Assembly (NCBI RefSeq): GCF_039555335.1
Contig: NC_092636.1
Location: forward strand, 59,399,991-59,463,990
Direction of reading: 5' to 3'
DNA: 64,000 nt
Source: Amphiura filiformis
Taxonomy: Eukaryota > Echinodermata > Ophiuroidea > Amphilepidida > Amphiuridae
Under the pieces are notes generated by a model, which searched no databases, was not told where the DNA came from, and saw only the letters and a list, made by a program, of their open reading frames with translations. Positions 23,863 to 34,300 of the stretch are shown here, one piece after another (within the stretch, counting starts at the first letter, position 1; every line of letters begins with the position of its first letter). The position numbers and the translations under genes were made by a program.

Positions 23863-25058
23863 AAATATCGGAACCATCATCAGCTAGGCAAGACTGGACA
23901 GGGGAAACATGCAGGAAATGGTATTTTACCATTTGTTTTTATCTACAATTTTTCAGACGAAAAGTTCATGAAATTTTTGAGAAAATTGTAAAAAAAAGTT
24001 CTACGATCGGGACTGCTGAGACGGTCGGTCGGCCGACACAAGAAAGCAACCTTTGTTTGGCCAATATTTTGTGCACTATCGGATCAATGCAGTTTTGATT
24101 TATAACCATTTCTTTCTTAAAATCGCTACAGCTTCTAAGATGGAATGCCGTTTGCTCAAAATCACAATAGACTTTTATAGCTTGCACATGTAATAAATCT
24201 TTCCAACCATAGGAATGTTTACGTGGAAGTACACAAAATGGAGCCTCTGCCTGTAAAAAATAAACCTTTCATTCCATTTTCCTAGAATTCACGTTCAAAC
24301 TATTTCCACATGCAATACACCATGGAGATGAATTTCGTATTCAACAATAGAACTTTGAACTTTATATTATTTCTACACATTATTTATATGGTGCGCCTGA
24401 TAAAAGGCGGGATATCCAGTCAATTGGGTAAAAATTCCCAGAAATATGGATCCTCCAGAATAGGAAATCGTACCGAAGTCAGGGATCGATATAATGGGAT
24501 AGGCGTCGTAGTATTACGTAACACACCGAAAGATGTAGTTTAACTCTAGACAATAGGCGCCATATTGCAGGAGGGTTCGAGTTCATAGAGGAAACGTTAA
24601 AGGTTAGTAGATTAGGTCACCCAGGCACATCACTAATGTGTTTCACGAGTTGTAATACCGACAGGTAAAAACATTGATTTTGTAAAATTCTCCCGATTTT
24701 TAAAATTACTAAATAACGTTAGTACTTCAAACCATTCTTTGATGAATCTATGCAATATGACGGTAATTTTTGAAACATCTAAGAATCAATCTTAAACATC
24801 TCCATGATATTCATTTTTTTGCGCTTGAGCATGCTATCCACAGACTATCCGGTGGAAACTTCAAAGCAACGATCATGCGTTAATATTTACAAAATGGCGA
24901 ATGATGTAGTTTAAGTCGAACAATAGCGTGACCGGCGTGACGTAGTTTTTGGCATTGTTCCTATATGCACTTTCACCCTCCTGCCGAAGTGTTCTGTATT
25001 CTAATAAAGCGTACACGCGACTTTTATTTTTATTTTCAGAAATTTTATTCAAAACCAG
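23863..25058. other. Upstream region of ASIC gene A
   Basis: No coding exon is recognised. A splice-acceptor-like tract, TTTTTATTTTCAG, ends at 25039, 19 bases before the first ATG, so an upstream 5' untranslated exon is possible. The promoter was not located. Chance frames at 23829-24098 and 24310-24543 show no domain. Confidence 0.4.
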
Positions 25059-25345
25059 ATGCTTATAAGAATGAGTAACACAGACGAATCAGAAGAGAAA
25101 TCTTTAGAACGACATTTCATCGAATCCACAACATTACATGGAATACCTCAGCAGTGGGACAACGCAAGACCAAGCTGGTTGCGTGGTTTTTGGTTTCTAG
25201 CGTTTTTCGCTTGTTTGGGTACCGGTCTGTGGCAAATCTCGTTACGTATAGCTGAATACAGAGCGTATTTGGCGAATACCAAGATCACTTTGGAGTACAA
25301 TAATGAGCTCCAATTTCCTGCAATCACCATTTGTAATTTCAACAG
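25059..25345 (+). CDS. ASIC A exon 1: N-terminus, TM1
   Basis: The exon encodes the start, the LHGIP motif, TM1 (FWFLAFFACLGTGLWQI) and FPAITICNFN. The donor is AACAG|GTAAG, phase 2. In-frame ATGs are at 25059 and 25071. Confidence 0.93.
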
Positions 25346-28300
25346 GTAAGACTATACCACACAAGGTCATCGCCCGATATCTTCATGGCAGAAATCGCCA
25401 TGGAAGGTTGAATCCACAGCCACGCATGGCCATTTTGTTCCGACCTGTTTAATAATTTTGAGACGTATAATGGACCGAGGGACATCCGACTAAGGCTATT
25501 GACAATAGCCTGGTAACTATGTACGGTCAGTGAGCATGGTATACGCCATGATGTCATCTGCTTAGTTAGACTGCCTCCACGAGTGGCCTACGCTGTGATA
25601 GTTCGGCACATATAAAATCAGAATTTTTGTCAGTTTTTGAGCTCAATACACACGGTTCTTTCTCATTACGCAAGCTAACGACTTTCATATCCTTTCAACA
25701 CATATATTCAAGTGCAAGCATAAAAATATGGCTTCTTTTGAATTAAAAATTACGGGAGATATTCATCATTTTCTACCCCGGTATCCAAAGATTTATCTTC
25801 TGAATATGAAATCGTGCATAGCACATTCACGTGTATCGATCTCGGTACGAATATCGACAAAAACTTAGCTTTGCATGAACAATGAATTTTTGTTTTTTAA
25901 ACAGGTATAGGGGTTCCGAGGTTTCGGACGAGGACTGGCCATATTTAGAATATGCTTTGTTTGCCGAAGAGTATGATTACGATAGTTACGAGGATGATGG
26001 AAAATTTGAACAAAGTTCATTTAGCTACTACGCTCTTTTTGAGAATTCTACTTTTAACTTTACTGAATTTACAAGACGGGCAGGATTTGTACTGGATAAT
26101 GAAACTCTACTTGATTGTAAATGGAGAGGAAGACCCTGCTATGCAGAGGTAAGAAAGAATTGGGATCCATTAGCAGAGCTTTTGTGATGAAAACAAGTCT
26201 TCAATCCACGGGACTACTCTGGTGTAAACGTGTAAAAACCACTAAACCAAGAACCTATGAGCTGTGAGAAGTCCGGTATTAATCCTTGATATTGTTTGAT
26301 GGATCAACTCGATACTAATAATCGAAAGTTCATCTGCGTTGGTAGTCATCATAATGACTAATGGGGGGAGGGGTCTTCGAAACACTTTGTACGGAGATGC
26401 TGACTTTCTCTATACATACTTTTTGCTGTTTTTGCAAACCGTCAGTATACCGATTGTTCACAAAAAGCACAACATTTTGTCCAAATTGGGTGCTTTTAAG
26501 GTCACTATTGCACCCAAAAACACCAAACCAAGAACCTATGAGATGTGAGAAGTCCGGTATTAATCCTTGATATTGTTTGATGGACCAACTCGATACTGAT
26601 AATCGAATCCTGGTTTTCCATTATGTACTAAATTAAATATTGATATCTGAGGATTCCCCAAAACAACAATCCTCATTGGTCGGATTTCTCAAATTAAATT
26701 ATTCACGGGCACATAAGACTAGTAAGTGCAGACCGATATTAAAGTTGTAGGAATAGGTCAAATTATATACCTCATAATAGATTCCTGTCATCTGATTTGT
26801 TAAAAGTGGGGGCATTGTTTTAACTCTGCCCTCAAAATTAAAACGAACTATTAACCGGTGTGCATCACGATCAACGCAATCGCAATATCTACGAATATCC
26901 ATTCGGTATATTAAACAAATATTAACTGCTTTATATTCGGGACATGGTTAAAGCTACAGGTCCGCGGTGATCTCAAAACCATGCTATGACTCTCGGCTGC
27001 GCCTCGGGTCAATAACATGCATGGTTTTGAGATCACCTCGGGCCTGTAGCTTGAACCATGTCCCTTAAAATTAAAACGAACAATTAACCGGTGTGCATCC
27101 CGATCAAACTCTACGCAATCGCAACATCTACGTATATCCATTCGGTATATTAAACAAATATTAACTGCTTTATATTCGGGACATGGTTAAAGCTACAGGT
27201 CCGCGGTGATCTCAAAACCATGATATGACTCTCGGCTGCGCCTCGGGTCAATAACATGCATGGTTTTGAGATCACCTCGGGCCTGTAGCTTGAATCATGG
27301 AAGAAAGAGATAAGAAGGAACCACAACGAACGCATTCACTTTGTCCACTCCCTTTACCGACATTTAGTTGACATTGTTATTCATGAGGATTTACTTTGAT
27401 CAATACCCCGCGTTAAATAGGTGATTGGTATTGTATTCCATGTATTTGCATGTCTTCTGGAGCGTGTGTGAAGGATGATTTGAACTAATGACCTTCCGTG
27501 CAAGCACCCTATTCAGCATCGAAGTGGTTACGTAATTCTCTTGGTTACCGGATCACGCTACTTTAGTATGCCTTCGAGTGCCATATACTTTATGTGGTGA
27601 TCATTTCGATCGTGGTTCATTACTCTAGCGCGTGATCCCGTTGACATAGTAACATTACGTAACTTCGATACTGAATAGGATTTTCTTTGGTGACGTGATC
27701 ATCGGTCATTGATGGCCTACATCTTTTTCTTCCATTTTGCCCAATTTTTCCGAACTTTGATGACTTTTTTTCTCAGAGTTGGCAGTCTTTGGCACTGAAA
27801 CGAGTTAGCTAGTTACGATTATACACATATAAACTATTAAATTAAACAGGTTTTATGTACCGGACTCAACCGGAACATTGTGCATTATTTAAGAACATTT
27901 TACATCTATTTTTCATCGAAAAGTCACCAAAATCTTACCTTATTTGCTAAAGATGAAACTCAGCAAAAAAACGGCCGATTTTGATTACCTTTTCGATGTT
28001 TTATAGGACATTTTCTACACAACACGATCAAGAAAACAGTTTGACTGTAGATCCCAAAACAAAGCTACTATACATGTTCAGAGCATCAGTGAAATTCCAT
28101 AATCTTACTTCTGGGTAGCGTTTGTTTGTTCGTGGATGGGTTTGTTATAAATGTTTTCCAGTAATAATTTTGCCAAGCATCGATCGCGGTAAATGGATCA
28201 TACATGAAAGTAAGTACCATTAATAGCTTTTCTTTTCATGCGTCAATAGATAAGCGGATTAAAACTTGGCCGATCGAAGTCGTTGTGGTTCCTTCTCATC

Positions 28301-31300
28301 TCTTTCTTCCATGCTTGAACCATGTCCCTCAAAATTAAAACGAACAATTAACCGGTGTGCATCCCGATCAAACTCTACGCAATCGCAACATCTACGTATA
28401 TCCATTCGGTATATTAAACAAATATTAACTGCTTTATATTCGGGACATGGTTAAAGCTACAGGTCCGCGGTGATCTCAAAATCATGCTATGACCCTCGGC
28501 TGCATCTCGGGTCAATAACATGCATGGTTCTGAGATCGCCTCGGGCCTATCATTTTAACCACGCCCCCATAGCAATCAATATTTTGTATACTATCCATAT
28601 ATCAGTATTCTGAATTACTATTGTTGAATGTGTTTTTACACATTTTAGACTTAGACTTTGTTGAACAAGTATTATGTAACGATTAATGTTATTGACATAA
28701 TGGTTATTATAAATATCATTTTGTATTTAACAGAATTTTACTCACGTATTCACATCATATGGAAACTGTTGGACGTTTAATAATGGTGTTGATGAAGACG
28801 GCAATTATATAGAGATTCTATCAGAAGACCAACCAGGCGCTGGTAATGGACTTTATCTTGTTGTTGATATCCAACAGGTACGTATATACTACATTTGTAG
28901 CTTGAAAGTTCATCTGCGTTGGTAATCATCATAATGACTAATATGGGGTCTTCGAAACACTTGTACGGAGATGCTGACTTTCTCTATACATACTTTTTGC
29001 TGTTTTTGCAACCCGTGAGTATACCGATTTTTTACAAAAAGCACAAATTTGTCCAAATTAGGTACTTTTAAGGTCACTTTTGCTCAAAATGCGCCATTTG
29101 GGCGTATCGCTCTTCATTGAGAACCCACCCATTAAAATACCAAAATTGCTGAAAAGGCACCCCAAAACCGTGGCACATCCCCGTACACCTTCAAACAGAA
29201 CCATCACCCTACTTCCGTGTCTCTGGCTGCTTACTTCAATGATTATTTTCATGACCAAAATTCATTGACAGGCAGAATACACTGAATCTTTACAAGGTAA
29301 TCCTCAAGCGGGTCTGAAGATTTTAGCTCACGACCAGGAGGCACCGCCGCTGATGGATGCACTGGGATCGGCCATACCACCAGGGTTTTACTCTTATATA
29401 TCACTGAGAAGGAATAAGGTGAGTAGGATAAAATATCATCATGCTGCTCCGTTGTACATACAATGCAATATTTCGATATGTATAGCTCTTTTTACTCCCT
29501 ATTCCAGAAAAATACATCACTTGTATTTTGGAATTACATATCAATTTGTAAGTGCTCTTTAGCAAAGTTATGGTTCATTGAATTTACAACCGTGTGACAA
29601 AACAGGCGAAATAATAACTTTTTGCACAAGATTTGAAATGAAGCTTGTATATGGGAAGTATACGTGTGCTTTTCATTTAAGTACTACACCCTCGATAAAT
29701 TTGTGTCTATTTTTGCATTTTTCTCAAAACTAATAACACAGTGGTAACGAAAGTTATGTGTATAATAGGGGCAAGGAATCCAGTTACTACACTGGAATGT
29801 CAGTGGCTCAAGACAAGCGGTTTGTTATTTATGATAAGAAATAAGGTACCGCTTGGATGTACCTCGTTTCCTATCATATATACTGAACCACTTGTCTTGA
29901 GTCACTGAAATTCCAGTGTAGTAATTGGATTCCTTGCCCCTATAATATACATAACTTTTGTTACTACTGTGAAATTAGTTTTTGAGAAAAATGCAAAAAA
30001 AGTCACAAATGTACCACAGGGGTGTAGTAGGCCTACCCTCTTAATGACATAAAATCTGATTATAATTTTATGTATCACTTGAGGTTTTGACTTTTAAAAC
30101 CTACATTTTGGTCATCAAAAATCGTGCTTGGATAGGTCGTTTTCAACAGATTTAGCCAAACCTTTCCATTTGAAAATGATATCTTGTTTTGCCAAATAAA
30201 ACATAGTTAAATCCTAATCTTTTAGTTTAGTTCTAACTGGCAATAAATATCACATTTTAATGTTTCGTAATTTGTTGGAAATAAGGGCCAAACATGCTTT
30301 GTATTGTGTTTTTATATGCTGTGACATGATGAAGCCCAAAGGCTAGTAATAAGACTAATTTCAGGAAATGCATTCCATTTCTTTGAAAATATTTTCTAAT
30401 AGTATTTATAACCAATTATTAAAATTCACATTAAAAAAACTAAATTTATAAGCAGGCTCATAGCCTATACTATTTACTTTGAATGCTTAGACTTGTGCCA
30501 AGTCTTTAACCTTTGCAACTTAAATTGTCATATGCAAAATTGCATGTTTTTGACCCATTTCCCCTGAAATTGCAAAGCTCTTTGCATTTGGCTTTTATTG
30601 CCTGTTAGAATTAAAGGATTAAGATTTAGCAATGTTTCATTTGGCAAAAGAAGTTAGTATTTTTTTAAATTCCAAAACATTAGTGCTGTATTTTTTTGGA
30701 GTCAGTAGTAGTCTCAATGCGACACTTTTTGTTGTGGATATCAGACTCAGTATACTAACTTCACTTCCTCTATAATCGGGTGCCTCAGGTAGGACCAACA
30801 CATACCATATCGGCATCGGCACTTAGATTGTAAATAAGTCTACATTAACCTACAGCACCAGGACGGTTGGGACAGCTTGAGTTAGAACCCTACTCCTTTT
30901 GAAATTGACTGCGAGTTCAGTGCACAGGTATAGCTTTACAGACCACTACATGTATCAACAGTCAAAGTCCCCGTGCATTGCATGCTGTAAATTCTTGCAT
31001 ATTCATGTGGGCCGATCACTCGATCGTGACGTGTCTAACAATCCGGGTAACAATCACGCGTGAGCGTTGCGTGCCTTCGCGTATACGTGATAGAGCTTTA
31101 AATGTCTTCGAGTTTTAAGACCGTAAAAACACGCGCTTTATGCGTAGTAGTTTTGTCTGCTACATGTCAGGGAACAATCGGCCCTCATTATCGGGTGATG
31201 ATGCCGAGACTTTTAACTGTGTGGAGTTTGTCTGTTATCTCATTAGTCCATGTATGACTCTCTTTTAGGCAGGTCCATCCCAGGAAAACTTGGCACATGT

Positions 31301-34300
31301 TGCTTGGGTTAATAGGATAAAAAAGCCCACAGGCTACCTCGATTTTTCCTACCGTAGCGTCATAGGGGCACGGGGCAGTCAACATGGTCACACACAACAC
31401 CCAAGGAATATGCTTCTTTACTTATTTTCAGTATAAAAACCTCCAGGAACCGTGGGGGAAATGTGACAAAAACAGGCATTTGGAACACTATTGGGAATAT
31501 ACGCTGAGCGGATGCTTCATAGAATGTAAATTACAACACATTGTATCTGAATGTGGCTGCCGACCTGTAAGGTAAGATCATGCCTGTATTTTTTTTTTTT
31601 GGGGGGTAATCCGACTTGGTTTGCGCCCTCTGCGGCGTCTTAATTCTTCGGCCCGATGCTCATCCTTCGGCCACAAAAGTAAAAATGTAATAGTTATTTA
31701 ATAGGTTGTTTACAATTTTTGCCCCGATTAAACATTTTTGTTTTACAGCATATATATTACTGATAGCGCCTGATACCCCGTTAATCAGGGGTTCAATCAA
31801 TGCTATTTTGCACGTTTGTATTGCAAGGAGATCACTCACGGGCTTGCGTGACGCTATGTTGCGCAATTTCTATAACAAGGAGATGGGTGGCTTGGGCGAT
31901 TTTCATTGGGAATGAAAGTTATTTTATTATCGTATTGTTTTGGAAACCCGTATTTATCACCCGGGGGGTCACTATGGTGAAAGGGTGTATCAGGCGCTAG
32001 ATTATTTAACGGGTGGGGTCCAGGGGGCAGCGCCACCAAAAGCTCCTGGAAATCAGATTTTACAAATTGTCCAGACAGACCGGTTTTCCAACACATCGTC
32101 GGTCACATTACATACGGTTCTATTCGAGATTTTTGACTCATCTTTTGATAATATTGGTGTGTAGCAATAATTATTGGAGCTCTTCAAATCCCCCATCTTA
32201 CAGACCTTAACTCTGTCTAGTTAATGCGATATAACTTTGATTTTGGTCTATCTGCTGTTTTTTAAGTTTTACACACACTATACGGTGATCGACGTACCAC
32301 ATACAAATTTATTCAGAGCTTATTTACGTTCGTAACCAATTTTATAAGCGTCACATAGAGATCTTTATGTATAAAGAGATACATAGCGCGGGGACTGTAG
32401 CATAATATAGCGACAGAGTGAACATGCGCTTGGTTCCAGAGGGGCGTAAGTTCATAACAGAAACAGCCATGCAGAATTACCGGGTGCGCGGCGTACTTAA
32501 TATAGAATGCACAAGATATGAAAGTTGGCGTAGCTCGTGAATCATCGGGGGGGGGGGGGGCATGGGGGGACGGTAACGGGCCCGATGCGGAGATTCATTG
32601 TCCAGTGCTCTATTCGGCTACGCATCGACTTACGCAATTCATTGATCTCAAAGCGGCTATGCAATTATAATTCGATGCAATAAGGTGATTACAATCGCGT
32701 CCGCATAATGACTCTTAGAATAAAATTCTCGTGCCTGTTAATTTTTATTAGCTAGCGGGATAAAAAGTAAAAACTGATCTCAAGAATGTTTAAAGAAGAA
32801 CTGAGATTCTTCCATTAAATCTCGGCGTGTACGGGTATATACTATATTATACCACTGAAAACCTTTTATTGACGGATTTTTTTAATCGTCAAAATTAGAG
32901 TGTATTTGGAAAGACAATTCTTAAGAATTTGCGCATTATTGATATACATTTTCTTTGTAACATTTTTTTGCACGCAGGTATCCTGGCGAGGCAACCGAGT
33001 GTTCTCCAAGGCAATCAGCGACATGTGTAAAAGATGTAATTGGTAAGTATACTAGGGGAGCTAGGACCACCTCCTTTGTACCCCTCGCCCAGAACCGAAC
33101 CAAACCAACTTCAGGTTTCTGAGATGACCCCAAAACATAATCAGGATGTTCACAAAAATATAAACTGGCACCAAGGGGGGTTTCCAAGATGGCGTCCAAA
33201 CTGACCACCAAATGTAGGTAATCACTATCCAGATGATGATTTAAGGAAGCCCCATCATGCACTGCAACTTCTGTAGGTAACATAAAATGTGAAATCGACT
33301 ACCATTTTGAATGCGTTTTTATTGTGAATATATCAGTCCAAATTCAAATTTAACCATGCCCGTCAATGCAATGTGCGAGCAGTGGTGTCATGTTCACTCA
33401 CACAGTCTTGAAACACTTATTTTACATATTTTTCGGTAAGTAAAATAAAATTGGGTAAATTACCGGGTACTTACCAATGTAAAATACCGCTAATTAACCG
33501 ATAAAGTACACTGCATGATATAATCCGATCCGATTACCATTATGTCATGCACCGATTTGATCTACGGATTCCCAGCATATTGAAATAGCAACATGTAACA
33601 TACTCTAAAGTTTATAGTTATACACAGAAATGTAAAATATTCTGATTTGTCTTTCTCTTTACATCTTTATTTATGTACAGCGAGACTTAATGATGGCATA
33701 CTGGAACCCTGTTACTGTCCTGTCCCTTGCCAATATATTGAATATTCAACAACTGTTTCTTATGGAGCTTTTCCAAGCCAGAGTGTAGCTGAAGAAGCCG
33801 AAGCACATTTTAATGTTTCTGTTGATTACCAAAGGTATGCATAATGGTGATGACCAGTAAGTAGCCTAAGTTAAAACACCTCCCTATTTGTAGGGGGAAA
33901 GTCATGACATTAGTCTCACCGTCAAGTGATGACCATTAAGTAAGTTAAAAACACCTACCTATTTGTAGAGGAAAAAATCATGACATAAGTCTGAGTTTTT
34001 ATAAATTTATTTGCGAGGTTGTTTTATTTTGTTCATTTTACAGGAACAACTTCGTCGTACTTGATGTCTTCTACGAAGAGTTGAATTACCAAAGGTTTGA
34101 ACAACAGAAAGCAATATCGGTATCAAGTTTGATAAGTAAGTTAAAGCATGGTTAAAGTAGAGATACATTAGTGCACGACACCAATATATATGCATGTACC
34201 AATACATTTGTGATGGGTTGGAAGTTTAGTGTTTGTGCATAAACACGTTCACGTACTGTACTAGCCTACTAGGTCCACGTACGAAACTGAACTAATCTGT

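Noticed and set aside
24310..24543. Open frame just upstream of ASIC A
   Set aside because: It has no recognisable motif and is not connected to the channel by splice signals.
32547..32569. G-run as a regulatory quadruplex of ASIC A
   Set aside because: It could fold so, but a single long G homopolymer deep in an intron is weak evidence and may be an assembly artefact.
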